Positions 23,683-35,853 of a stretch of 64,000 nucleotides of DNA are shown in pieces; within the stretch, counting starts at the first letter, position 1; each line of letters begins with the position of its first letter. The notes below the pieces were generated by a model. That model made no database searches. It worked only from the letters and a program-made list of their open reading frames with translations, and was not told where the DNA came from. Source of the stretch: Cotesia glomerata (Eukaryota; Arthropoda; Insecta; Hymenoptera; Braconidae). The stretch spans positions 11,473,297 to 11,537,296 of the forward strand of contig NC_058161.1 in the NCBI RefSeq assembly GCF_020080835.1, given 5' to 3'. Both the position numbers and the translations under genes were made by a program.

Positions 23683-25640
23683 TTAAAATTTAAATTAAAC
23701 ACAATACTATCTCATAATGTCACAATATTGAAATTTTAAACTTACATATGTTTTTTTTATTGATGATTGATTGTATATATAGTAAACAAAAATCTTGACT
23801 AAACTAAAAACATTTTTAATTGCGAGGATATTCACAAAGGATCTAATAATTTTAGTGTTGTAAAAATTTTATTAAACCAAGAAAAAATGTTTTAGTAAAA
23901 AAAAATTATTTTTCTTCTAAGACAATTCAGTGTTTTTGAGAATTTTATTAGTTCTAGTCAATCTTTTTCATTTTCCGGTATAGAAATAATAGATTTTCGA
24001 AAATTCAAGATGTTATAGATTTTAGTTCAATTTTCTGAAACCGAATTTTCATCAAATTTAGTAGTTTTAAGATAGTTGTATCATGACAATCGGAGCAAAC
24101 AGTTTATACCAAATTATATAACACAGACAATCAGGACTGTAATCAGGACCTCAAAACTTGTTGTTTCTGTACTTTCCCTAGCCAATCGCGTACGAGTAAT
24201 TAAATTATTCATTTAAGAAAAAACCTAATATCACCGTCCGAGCTTATAGTTTTAAGAAATTCTAACGCATGCGCGCTTTTTTCGTAACTCAAGTACAGGT
24301 GGTGTTGTCAGCTTGTTATTAGTATATCCGAACAAAAACAGTTTCACTGTAAAAAAAAGTCGCGCCAAGTCCACGTTCATAAGACTATTAGGAAAAAAAA
24401 TTTTTTTTTTTTTTCTTTACAAAAAGATACAAAATAAAAAAATCAAAAAATCCAAGTAACCGATATGATTGTTTATGATTTTCGGAAATTAAAAAAAATC
24501 TTATTGTAAATTTAAAAATTAAAAAAAAAATTTTAGAACGTACTTGGTGTGCGTCATTGTGTATTTCAATTTTTTTAAAGTCCTAGTAAATAGATTTTAC
24601 GAATTTCATTAAAAGTAAAATATTTTGCAACCACTATCATAATGGTCTAAATTGAAATTTACTCAGAATTAAACGATCTATGAAAGTGTCCATTGTGAGG
24701 AAGCTGTAGCGTGTATGCATGTAAGCGATTGTACGGAAGCCTAAACCTGATTTCCATGAAAAATGTTAACTCTGACTGGACTAAGGACCTCTTTTGTCAT
24801 TGAGACAATCCAGCCAGACGTCAGAACTAGGTATGGATACCACTTTTATCAGGGTAGCTTAAGTTGAGAAAGAACATGTTTCAAATTTTAATCATCTATA
24901 GAAAAGCTTTTGAATATAATAAATAATGTCATAAGCCTGAAACATAGCATCTAATTTTAGGCTAATCTAAAAATTTCATCCTGTCTCAAGTTAGATTTTT
25001 TAGAAATAGAGTTAAGAATCAGTCTCACTCAAATAAATGATGCTGAAACCATGTTCTCTACTAAATACGTCTAATGTGCTTGGCAACCAGGAAGCGCATT
25101 CCACACTCAGAGTCTGAAACGGCCGATGAGAAACTTTTTGGCAGTAAAAATAAACGAATAGTAAGAACAGCAGAAGTTGGATAAATGAAATAAAAAAAAC
25201 GCGCAAAAAAAACGGCTGGCCAGTATCTCAACCGATGGGTTCATTACTTTTGAGAAAACGAACATGTGATGACAGCTAAAGAAATGACAAAAGTATTCAT
25301 ATAAAAAATCAAATCATATACAGATAACAAATTAACATGAGGATTATATTAATAACAATGAGTATTTGTCCTTTTCATAAAATGATAGTATATGGGTGGT
25401 CATGCCATGCCAAATCGACAAATTTTCTACCCAACCTTCTTCAATGCTTCTCAAAGTTTTGTATCTTTTTTTACCCCCCAAAAGACATTTTTAGGAACTA
25501 TTTCAGTTTTTTTTTACCCAATCCAAAAAAAGTTACGAATCTTTTATTAAACCCCTCTTTTTTTTTTTTAATCGCTAGAACTTTTTCAAAAATTGACCGA
25601 TGGGACCAGACCAGAGTTGTGAAAATTTTAATGAAAAATA
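23683..25640. other. Spacer, no gene supported
   Basis: The part 24660-25150 is less AT-rich than its surroundings. It contains a 64-codon minus-strand frame (25012-25206) with a hydrophobic N-terminus, but no homology that I recognise. At 25395 a block TCATGCCATGCCAAATCGAC resembles the tip of the 33322 element. Confidence 0.4.
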
Positions 25641-25880
25641 TTTTCATTAACTCATTAAATTCAATTCTCTAATGAAAAAATTTTCCACTAAAAAATTTAA
25701 TTTAATTGTGAATGGAAATATTTATCATTAAAAATATTTTTTTAATGATCAGTAAAAATCATTTAAATTAAAATATTGAATTTAATGGTTAATGGAAATA
25801 TATCAAATTAAAAAAATTTTTTTCAATGATTAATGGAAATTTTTGAAATTAGATATTAAATTTAATCGTTAATCGAAGTA
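25640..25880. repeat. Degenerate AT-rich minisatellite
   Basis: Imperfect repeats of the word TTAATGGTTAATGGAAATAT with spacing near 45-60 bases. It is followed at 25884-25960 by a short fragment of the dispersed repeat (AACTTCCCGCT...GAAAATC). Confidence 0.5.
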
Positions 25881-26269
25881 TTTTTCAACTTCCCGCTATG
25901 AAAATCAATGATTTTCAAAAAATCGGGAAATTAGTAGTTGTACCCTGATTTTCGAAAAACTTCGAAAAAATTTTCGAAATAATTCAAAAAAAGTATTTTT
26001 TTGAAATAATTTATTCAATTAATGTCGGATTGTTATTGTAGTCGTAATTTAATTTATAGCTTTTGAGTATCGGCGTCGATTGCTATGAAGAACGTCGAAA
26101 TCGGTTAATTAGTTCGGTAGACATCGTTGTTGAAAAATATAAAACACGAGCAACCTGCAGTCACTATGTGACTGCCGAGAATTGCCAACTACGAATAAAT
26201 AAAATTTGCTTAATTACATATCGATTTTTGTTAAATTGCACTCTACTTTCTTAAATATTGATATTCTGA

Positions 26270-26355
26270 AATATGTAAGCTCACTCCGACATTACACTCA
26301 TCAAGAGCTTTCATTTGAGTACCCACATCAATTTTTCATATATTTTATAAATTTA

Positions 26356-26433
<78 letters not shown>

Positions 26434-26505
26434 AAAATGCATATGGGTACTCAAATGAAAGCTCTTGATGAGTGTAACATCGGGATGAGCTTATATCTTA
26501 AAAAA
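26270..26505. repeat. Hairpin: inverted ~70-bp arms around a long (AT)n
   Basis: The left arm contains AAGAGCTTTCATTTGAGTACCC and the right arm its inverse, with (AT)n of about 85 bases between them (26345-26431). The same ~75-base arm unit is also at 13816, 16640 (inverted) and 26555. Confidence 0.85.
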
Positions 26506-27179
26506 TTTCAATAATTAAGAAATGACGTCGTATTTTGTTTACTGATGATATTTTCTACGATATAAGCTCATCTGGAGTTACACTCATAGAGACCTTTCAT
26601 TTGAGTACCCACATCAATTTTTCATATATTTATATATGTTATATAAGGAAAGATATAAGGAAAAGAAAGTTTGTGCGACTCTTTTTGATCAATAAAAATC
26701 ATGTTTTGCGACGAAATGTGTTAACTATTTAGAGAATAATCACCTCGGATGATAAATAAAAATAAAATAATTTTCGTCGTCATAAGGAAAAACACAATTT
26801 GTTAGCTTAGTAAAAGTGACAGCGACATTAATTTCTTTTTTAGCAAAAAAAAAAATCAACAAATAACTGCACTATTAAAAATGACCCAGCGAAGCGGGTG
26901 TTCACGGCTAGTATATAATAAATATTTTGTTGAGTGAATTTGTTTCACTTGCAATGTCATATGATATATATGAAGATTGCTTATAAACAAAAATCATCTT
27001 TATAAATTATTTTCATTAATTATATTACATTATAATAACGTTTATTGTAACATACCGAATTCTATCACAGCTCATAATTATCTTTTAAATTTTTCAATAT
27101 TAAAAACGTTAATTTATTTAGTGATTTGAATTATTATCATGTGTTACAGTTATGTATTCCAGCTGTCTGGTTATAAAAA

Positions 27180-27358
27180 ATGTCAAAAGAAAATTGCTAT
27201 TTTTGCTTTTGATTTTAAATAAATATTTGTTAACTGTTAACAAATATTTATTAACATTTAATAAATCATATTTAATAAATAATTTATTAACTGGTAATAA
27301 ATATATAATAAATCCCATGATGTTAAAAAATCACTTATTAACAGTTAATAAAGCTCAT
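27180..27358. repeat. TTAACAGTTAATAAA-type short repeats
   Basis: Degenerate copies of TTGTTAACTGTTAACAAATA / TTATTAACTGGTAATAAAT occur in tandem, each palindromic around the GTTAAC centre. Confidence 0.6.
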
Positions 27359-27397
27359 TAAATATAAACAAATCCTTCTATCAATATCAGTGTAACT

Positions 27398-27885
27398 ATA
27401 CGGAAATCATATATAATTATATATGAATCATATATAACTACATATGAATCATAACTAATTATATATAAATCATATATAATTATAAATGCATTTTGTGATT
27501 ACTATAAAACATTCTCTGTTTTCATCTCAGAGTCTGCTACTCCAATGATTAATAATCTTTTAAACTATATTTTTTTGTGGAGGAAATAATGGAACTGTAT
27601 TAATTTATTTAACTTATAAAAATCGATTATGTATTCGATTTGCATTAGTTGTAGGTATTTCAAGCTTTACTCTTCCAGTAAGTTTCGTAGGTAAACAGGT
27701 AGCGTGTTAGTCTTTAAAGCGTCAGGTCCCCGGTTCGATTCCCGCTTACAGTGAATTTTTTTTATTTTTATAGAAATAATTATATCTAATTATATATGAT
27801 TAGATCTTCCCAATTTTCAGGTCTAATTATATATAAGTGATTATATATAACTATATATGATTAAACAAATTCATTTTTTTCCGGG
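27398..27885. mobile_element. TIR/foldback element carrying an internal tRNA-like sequence (element M4)
   Basis: Inverted arms made of repeats of TCATATATAATTATATATGA lie left (27405-27490) and right (27780-27865). The ends read CGGAAATCATATATAA and, inward from the right, CCGGAAAAAAATGAATT. A tRNA-like sequence sits in the middle. Exact borders and target duplication are not clear. Confidence 0.6.
27682..27750 (+). other. tRNA-like sequence inside M4
   Basis: The B-box GGTTCGATTCCCG is clear. The D-arm part TAGGTAAACAGGTAGCG and the TTTAAAGCGTCAGG segment are tRNA-like, but the stems are degenerate, so it is a tRNA-derived relic rather than a working gene. Confidence 0.65.
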
Positions 27886-28351
27886 GCATTCAAATAAATA
27901 AATAGATTTAGTTACTTCACGGGTTGGCTGATAGATTGGGGTGCGCACATTGCTGGTAATTAAGAAATTTTAGTTTATTTTATTTAAAAAAGTTTAAGTA
28001 ATTTCACCTCAGTGTTTAAATTAAATAAATACTTGTACTTAATTAACTGCATGGATTATAATTAATATCATGACAAGCGGTTGGACAACTTAAGTTTCTT
28101 GATAAAGTCTCTAATAGAGAAGCAATAAAAAATCACAGATCATCAATGGCTCAATCATTTTTTGACTTTAAATTCCCAAATACCTGTGAATTAACTTACT
28201 CTGTACGTAAAAGCATTTGGTCGACGTCAGTGCATTTTACATAACTGTCATTAAATCATATTTTTCATTATGTATAGCTTGTAAAGTTGTTCAACATATA
28301 AAATAGTTTTGGATATCGATAAACAAAAATAAATAAAAAACCATATCTTAC

Positions 28352-28495
28352 CTCATCATCAGAAGAACGTTCTTCATAATCAGATTCTGTCTTTTTAAAA
28401 ACAAAAATAGAATCCGAAGGACTCAAAATTCGACTGTTACCAAATTGAGTCTGTTTATCAATCAACTGATCAGATAAATCACTAGTTTTTATCAT
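28352..28495 (-). CDS. Isolated candidate first coding exon, unknown protein
   Basis: An ATG at 28495 opens 48 codons of balanced composition ending ...TESDYEERSSDDE, followed exactly in phase 0 by a strong donor, GTAAGATAT (RC of 28351 downward). The acidic, serine-rich tail and the donor make this look like a genuine first coding exon on the minus strand. Matching downstream exons would lie at lower coordinates or inside long introns; I could not identify them. I do not recognise the protein. A chance frame next to a chance donor cannot be ruled out. Confidence 0.4.
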
Positions 28496-28514
28496 ATTAA
28501 TTAATTTATTCAAT

Positions 28515-31285
28515 TCGCGAAACTTTAAAAAGTTTTAGGTCCTTTGTGAAAAACTGAATATAGTAGTTAAGTTTTATAACTGGTTATTACTTTTATGCTT
28601 CGTCAGGTTTATTGGTGTCTTCAAAAACTATCATTCGATTTAATTCGTAGTAATACTAACTGATCAGTCTCCTGTTGACACCTAAAATAATATTGAGAAA
28701 TAAGTTTTTTAGAAACTTGAAAAAAAAAAAAATAAATAATAATTACTTTAAATATTGAAAAATCTTGGTTAAAAAATTCATGTCTCATTATCTCACGTTA
28801 AATTACAAAAAAAAAGTTACTGATTATAATAACTATAAATATTAATTTCGATCGTATATTTTTGGATAAATTCCATATAAATATATTTATTGCATTACAC
28901 TGATGTAAGTAACAAATTTTTTCTTTCTCCACTTTTACGGTTTATGCCTTATAATTTTCAATATGGGTACCAATGTATGGTATTACCATAATGCAAAAGT
29001 AGTATATAATAGAAAAAATGTTTATATTTTTGGATTTCTCAGTCAAAAAATAAATACTTATTTTCCTGTGTTAAAAGTATATCAAAAAACGAAACAAGTG
29101 CATACATCTAAGCGATTTCCTCGCAGAAAGTTATGAAAAAATTTTGAAACTAAATGGAACATTGTCATTCTTATCAATTTTTCGAATATATATATACTAC
29201 GATCCACAATTTAAAATATTTTCACGTTACTATTAAACTTGAACAATTTTGACTTCTATCAATAAAATTACGCTTGGGACATTTTCTTAATAAAAACTTT
29301 TTGTGATAAAATTTTGACCGCTCTAATTCTTAATAAAATTCCAAAATAGATCTTTCGGACACCTATTATATTAAATATTGACATTATAACTTCATAGACA
29401 AAAATTCTATAATTGAATATTTTAGCAACCACTTGAGAAAATTAAATTTGCATTCGACTATTTATGCTTCTGATAACAAGTTAAAACAAAATAGTTCTGA
29501 AATGGGATAGAAAAAAAAAAAAAAGAATAATATTAAAATTAGATATGATTATTGCTATAAATTCAATATACCTTTAAATTTTCTGTGTAATTGTCGAACC
29601 CCTGTTTACAACTCAAAGTACACGTGTTTCCAGAAATAACAAATCAAGTTTTCAGGTTATAAACAAAAATTTATTATTATGTATAAAATGGTTTAAATTT
29701 TTATGAATTATGAAATTCAAGAATTTTGTCATTAATGTATTTTTTTGTCAATTGATATTTTTATATTAAATTGTCTTTATTATCATATTAAGTCCGAGAA
29801 AACACACTGCACTCAGGCAACTTAAAAATGATAAATATACATATACTACAAATGATATTCGCGCGCAAGCGCGCGCGTGCAAGTAATGCTTTAGTAATAA
29901 CTCAGAGACCCGTAATCAAATCTTTTGTGCATTCACTTGTTTGATATTTACTAAAATAATGGATACTCCGAAAAATTATTCCTAAAAATAATCCTCTGAA
30001 TAAAAATATATAAAAGTATTGAAGTTAGTTATAAGTCGGGCCACGATTTATCATTGGTTAAAATTAAGGCGCGCGCGTAGCGCACTGTTTAAATTTCTAG
30101 TGCGTATTTAAATAGGATTATCATTTTCGTAAACGTCTAGTAACACGAATCCTATGTACACTCATTATACCACTATCAGCAATGTTACGTGCAGATGAAA
30201 TAATAGAAAACACGTCTATACATATTTCATATATTAGAGCATCACTTATTATAAGTTCAGTAATATCAGGGATAATGTAACTTCTCAAAGCTCGATCAAG
30301 GTGTGAAAAGATTTCCCATTAAATATACACGTAAAACTCGAACTGTTTCCTTAAATTTTCACAGCTCAGCAGCATTTCATAGCATTATTTCAATCAAAGA
30401 TGGGTTATTTTACTTAAAATTGAATGTTCCACAAAACTGCCCATTGTTGCGCGTAATCGTAACTCATACTGGCGAGGGAGTATGGACCACCAAATCCAAT
30501 TTTTTCATCAAATTTACGTTTTTATGTCCTTTTCTCGTCACTGAGAAGAGCTGCGAAAAACATTTGAATAACTAACTTGTAGTAGATTTGATTTTCTACA
30601 AAAAAGATCCCGAGCACTAAATTGCTAACATCAATATTTCAGGAGATATTAACATCTTAAATTTTTGTAGTTTTAAATTTTTATCTACGACCACTTCCAA
30701 ACAAAACTGTTGTTCTTTCATTATCTATTATGACGTCTTTAACAAATTACTTCTTTTAAAAAATTAGGAGAATTACAGAAAATACGGGGTATTTTATTTG
30801 TCAAATTGATCACTTTTGAACTCGATCTGCTATTTTTTAATATGAAAAAGCGTGCGAATGAACCTATTGACTTATTTCTTTTCTTTTAGTATTTGTTTCT
30901 CATTACCCTTTACGAAAAAGCAGTATGGCAAAATTTGACGAACCGTTCTTTTTATTTCTTTTTCTTACTTTTTATAATCAATGACAATTTTTTTGACAAA
31001 AACCACTTTTAATCATTATTAAAAGTATAAATAATTTATTATTCACCTTTTTTATAAAAAATTTCAGGGGACCCACTTTGCCCCTAAAATTTTGAGTCCT
31101 AAATGTTAGGAGGGCCCACTTTGCCCCCCCCCCCTTCCCCTACTTGATAATATATCTGTCCCTGAATCGTGAAACAATATGATCAACGTCTTTGAGAAGA
31201 AAGATTTGCTAAGTTAGCATGGAAAGAAGCAAAAGAGAATGAACTATTAAAAATTTCTAATGCAATCAAAAAAATTTTGTGATTT
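28515..31285. other. Gene-poor region
   Basis: No gene recognised. A 90-codon plus-strand frame at 30303-30575 has normal-looking composition but no motif that I know. Two CG-rich words, GCGCGCAAGCGCGCGCG (29862) and GGCGCGCGCGTAGCGC (30070), stand out against the AT-rich background. Confidence 0.4.
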
Positions 31286-31289
31286 TTCA

Positions 31290-32062
31290 TGAATTCCCGA
31301 AAATCAAGATTTTATTAAAGCTGGAGGATCTGTTTGATTCAAATCTACTTCGCCATGACGGCAACAATCATTAAAATAATTATATTTATTAGCGACTTTT
31401 TCAGCAACAAAATGTTTTGCATTACAATGTCAACATTTAACAATCATATTACCAATGATGTAATGCTCTTGAATTTCATCGTTATTGTTTGCTACTGTTA
31501 AGTTATTTTCATTAGGTTGTCTTAAAGGCTGATTTTGATTTGGATTGTTATCATTAGGAAACTCTGTTTGATGAAGTTCGTCGTTTGGTTTACTATAATT
31601 ACGATCAGATTGACAATATTGAAATGTCGTTGATTCATACGAAGATGGAGAATGATATGATTGTCTTCAGAATATTGATATTCTGATTTTGTCGAAAACG
31701 ATGTAGGGATCGACGTAGAAAAACCGTCATGTACAGTAGAGCAATAATCATGATTGGATCTCACATTGTGTTGTTTGTTAGATGTTATTGGAGAGACTGC
31801 TTCAGGTATAAATGACTTTAATGGGAAAGTATTGTGATGCATAGGGTTGGAAATCAGATTGTTATTTTCTGGGTATCTAAACAATGATATATTACCAGGC
31901 GTAGACGAAAGATTTACAAAATTGTTCATAATATCATCTAAAGCAGAATCTTAGGGACAGTTAGCATTGCCAGAAGGTGTTATAGTAACATTTTTCGAAT
32001 TACTATTTATAATATGATATCTGTCGAAATTATTTGAAGATGATCTAATATGAGAGGATTGA
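31290..32062 (-). pseudogene. Helitron-type Rep/helicase N-terminal fragment, decayed
   Basis: Read on the minus strand, 31290-31450 encodes a zinc-finger-like block C-x-HCNAKHFVAEK followed by NDCCRHGEVDL, which precedes the Helitron-like N-terminal domain in rolling-circle transposon proteins. The position normally holding Trp in C-W-HC is a TGA stop. Upstream, an Asn/Ser-rich segment (31522-31929) joins through a frameshift near 31660, with another stop near 31950. No Rep HUH or helicase motifs are present, so only the N-terminal portion survives. It is cut on its upstream side by the TIR element at 32070. Confidence 0.65.
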
Positions 32063-32069
32063 TTGGGTG

Positions 32070-33031
32070 CCCTCGCGGTTTTGATAATGCCGTAAAAATA
32101 CCGTAATTTTTCGGCATTTATGCTCATGCCGTATATTTACCGTTATAATTCGGTAATAATGCGGTTAAACTATAGTTGTTTTGGCCAGTTTTTATACTCT
32201 AGTTATCCAGTATATATACTGCACTTATGCTGTACAGTTACCAAAAATATACTATACAATTACCGCATTAATGCCCAAATTTTACCCAAAAAATTCCCAA
32301 TAATTACCGTAATAATACAGTAATTTTGCCGAATATTTTCTGACATAATGGACAATTATTAAAGATTTAGTTTTATTTTTAGTTCACTTCTATGTTAGAA
32401 ATGCATAAAATGAAAAATTTCAAATTTTGCTTTTTATTCTCCATCGCTACTTTGCAAAAACAAATACTGTTTTTGAATAAAAAATATGTACTTAGAATAT
32501 TATTTTTTAATTAGGTATTTAGCGATAATTAATATAAAATAATACATATGTTAAGTAAATATATTCTAATTTTAATTTCAATTTTTAATTTCTCACTTAG
32601 AAAATTGCAAATTTTCTAAAATCGAAAAGTTATATTGTTTCACATATATAACTATATTATTTAATTTTAAATATGCTTATAGTAAGATGGACGGTGTGGC
32701 TTAATGTATATTGAATAAGCAAAAAAACACTATGGTATAGACCGGGTAGCTCAAATGGTAGAGTAGCCGACATGTCCTCAGGACGTTCTGGGTTCGAATC
32801 CTAGTCCGAGCGTTATTTAATTTGACACCATTTTTTAAATATGGTTTTAATACAGTCATTTTACCGCCTTATTACCGTAAAAATGCCGCATTTTCAGCGT
32901 AAATGTATCGCATTTTTACGGTAAATGTTCCGTAATTTTTCGATAAAAAAACTGACCAAAACAACTGAAAAAATACCGCATTAATACTGTATAATTGCGA
33001 CATTTTTTTGGCATTTACAAAACCGCTAGGG
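32070..33031. mobile_element. TIR element 'CCCTCGCGGTTTT' with internal tRNA-like sequence (element M2)
   Basis: The left end CCCTCGCGGTTTTGATAATG pairs with the right end (inward CCCTAGCGGTTTTGTAAATG). Subterminal regions on both sides are full of TACCGTAA / GGCATTT words in both orientations. The same family is at 55110-56017. It is about 0.96 kb with no protein. The target duplication is not obvious (possibly TG). Confidence 0.85.
32739..32812 (+). other. tRNA-like sequence inside M2
   Basis: A-box GTAGCTCAAATGGTAGAG and B-box GGGTTCGAATCC, with a paired T-arm (CTGGG/CCTAG). The acceptor stem does not pair and the anticodon arm is aberrant (GTCCTCAGGAC hairpin). It is preceded at 32682 by TAAGATGGACGGTG, also found in M3 at 55457. 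Confidence 0.75.
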
Positions 33032-33321
33032 TGGTTTTTTTCTTTAACAATTTGTGGATTACGTTGCCTTTTCTTTTTTTTTCACATCGTATTCGTTTAA
33101 TGTCTTCTTCTTTCCTCTATTGTTCGCATAATTTTACGCCGTCCCATATTTACACAACAGTTGGTTGCTAACGATAATAAGAAATTTATTTTCAACTTTC
33201 AATTAATAAAATAAAATAGTATTTTATATAATTTATGTTACTTTAATACATGAAAAATATGTGATAATAATAAATATTTAAAATGATAAAAAAAATTCCA
33301 TCAATTAACAATAAACTAATA

Positions 33322-34356
33322 TGGGTCATTCTATGTCAAATCGACCAATAGTTGGAATCGACCCCTTTCTATTTGAATAAATTTTGATCAGAAGTTTTCT
33401 TTTATCATATAACGAAGTTCTGCCAAAGGAAAAAAAATAAAAAAATTTTTTTCAAAAGATATCCAAATTCAAAATTTAGCGATTTTTCCAGTTTTTCAAT
33501 TTTGTTTTTGTAATATCTCGAACGCTATTATAGATACAGGAATAGGCTTTCGTTTGTTTGAAAGGGGACACTTGGGACTATTGAAAAAAAAAATATTTTA
33601 GAAAAAAATTTCGAAAAATGCCAAATTTGTCAAATGTTGAATTTTTGAAAATCGTCAAAAATGACGACCGCCATTAAAACTTTGGCTCAATTTTTTTTGT
33701 ATAATACCATGCACTGATCTTAAAAGATATTGAAATTTTTGGAGAGGTATTTTTTTTTTCAAAAATATGAATTTTTTAATTAAAAAAAAAAAATTTTTTT
33801 TATTTTTTGCAACTTCTAAATAAGGTAAAGTTATGCAGATACATAATATTGTAATTTTGAGCATTTAAAAATTGAATGCATGACGTGGAAATATTAAATA
33901 ATAAATTAATTTCAACTTTTTTTTTATTTTTTGGATATAATCTTGTAGTCATCCTTAACGCATGATATAATTTTTTATTTTTTTAACGCATGATATATTT
34001 TGTCCGTTTCTTCACTCCAATTACAGTTTTCAACGTCAAATAACTCAAACAGATATTAATTTTCAATAAAAATCAGAAATAATTTCATGAAAATATCAAT
34101 TTCTTTTCGTTCTTTCGAATACTTATTTACTTACAAATTTCTGCACATTAATGGTTCTCAATCTCAAATTACAAATTATTCCCATGTTAATAAGACGATA
34201 AGTGGCGTCAACAACTACAAATGAAGTAAAAAAAGGACAAATAACAATTTATATCATGCTAAATTATATATGATAAAAGAAAACTTCTGACCAAAATTTA
34301 TCCAAATCGAAGGGGCTCGATTCCAACTATTGGTCGATTTGACATGGAATGACCCA
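33322..34356. mobile_element. TIR element 'TGGGTCATTC', full copy with TA duplication
   Basis: Ends TGGGTCATTCTATGTCAAAT and ATTTGACATGGAATGACCCA, flanked by TA. The inverted arms extend about 90 bp (…AAAGAAAACTTCTGATCA…). It is 1035 bp with no convincing ORF. A second, truncated copy in opposite orientation is at 50590-51348. Confidence 0.85.
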
Positions 34357-34358
34357 TA

Positions 34359-35145
34359 AATTTTTCAAATTCACCACGTGACAATGTATTCGACTCCTAG
34401 AATCCAGCCTTTAATTTAATTTGTTGTCAACTCATTTTTAATTTTCAATTGTTTTATTTGAAAATTATTGATAATGCAATGATAATACTGAAATCAGCAG
34501 TCGCTTAAAAATTTTTTGTTTTTTTTTCATTAATTAAATTAGAACTAAAAAAATATTTCCAAAAATTGCACTTATAGTTTTTCAAAAAAATCTTCTGCAT
34601 GTAAAATTTTTCTTTTAATTTCCAAAAAGTGTATTTATCGTTTTTCGAAAAGATCTTCTAATTTTATTTTAATTTTTTAGTTATAATTCTTTCAATGATT
34701 AAAATTGTCAGATGTCTGCTAATTTCATTTTCATGCATACATGATGAACTATTTTTTTTATAAATAATATATATGTATAAAAATTAATAAATGTTATGCT
34801 AAATAATAAAATTCTAATATTTCAAGAGGAAAAAAAACTTCATGATGGCTTCACCTATTAGAAAAAATTATAAATACTTTTCGTAAGTGGTAATATATGT
34901 AATATAGTACTTAAAATAATATAGGGACCCTACAACCCCACTACTTACTCCACCCGCACATGTGCTAAAAATTAACAATAAGAATAAAATTATTTTTTTT
35001 TTTTGCTAAATTTAATCCGTTTTGGATTGTTCTAGTAAAATTTTAATTAAATAAAAATTAATTGTATTGGTATTTACTTATAACAATAAGGTTTTTTTTT
35101 TTATTTTCCTGGTAATTTTAAAATATATATATATATATATATATA
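34359..35145. other. AT-rich spacer, no gene seen
   Basis: Nothing recognised except (TA)n at 35123-35145, the insertion site of the next MITE. Confidence 0.5.
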
Positions 35146-35485
35146 CAGGGTGTCCCAAAAGTAACGGACGCCATTGTAGCATCTAATGAAAAAAATAATT
35201 CTGATACGAAAAGTCCTTAGCCATTTTTTAATTAACTGCATAGATAATTAATTATTAATTAAAATAACGTCTCTTTATGTGTCAGAGAGAGAGCGCCAGT
35301 GTCCAGTAAAGTATGTGCCAAACAAAGACACAACTAACTAGCTCTCTCTAACGCATAAAATGACGTTATTTTAATTAATTAATTATCTATGCGTCTGATT
35401 AAAAAATGGCTAAGGACTTTTCGTCTCAAAATTTTTTTTGTTTATCAGATTTTACAATGGCGTCCGTCACTTTTGGGACACTCTG
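35146..35485. mobile_element. MITE 'CAGGGTGTCCCAAAAGT', TA duplication
   Basis: 340 bp with long inverted arms: CAGGGTGTCCCAAAAGT at the left and ACTTTTGGGACACTCTG at the right. AGTCCTTAGCCATTTTTTAA and its inverse lie inside. It is flanked by TA within (TA)n, the Tc1/mariner-type signature. No ORF. Confidence 0.92.
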
Positions 35486-35853
35486 TATATATATATTTTG
35501 GAAATTAATTTATAAAAAGATAAAGTTGTTATTTGGAAAAAATTTATCAGAACAAATACTTTAAAAATGAATTTTATTTTGATGAATAAATCTTGATATT
35601 AATTTGATGAATAAATTTTGATATTAAACTTAAAATGAACAACTTTCATTTTCAAAATGTTATGTTTATTACTAATGACTAATAAGATAATTTAAAAATA
35701 ACTTAAAAAAACTTATTTTATTGTAGATACAAAACATACTGAGAAAATTACATAATTAGTTTTTAATGTCAAGTCGCTTTTGTTTAAAATATCAAATACC
35801 ACTTAATTATTATAAAAAAATAACGTATTTATTAATTGGATGATTTTAACAGA

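Noticed and set aside
25012..25206. Small secreted peptide (hydrophobic N-terminus) on the minus strand
   Set aside because: There is a single short frame, with no recognisable family, no cysteine pattern and no splice evidence.
26206..26514. 102-codon frame with a Tyr-Ile run
   Set aside because: It is a translation of the (AT)n hairpin centre.
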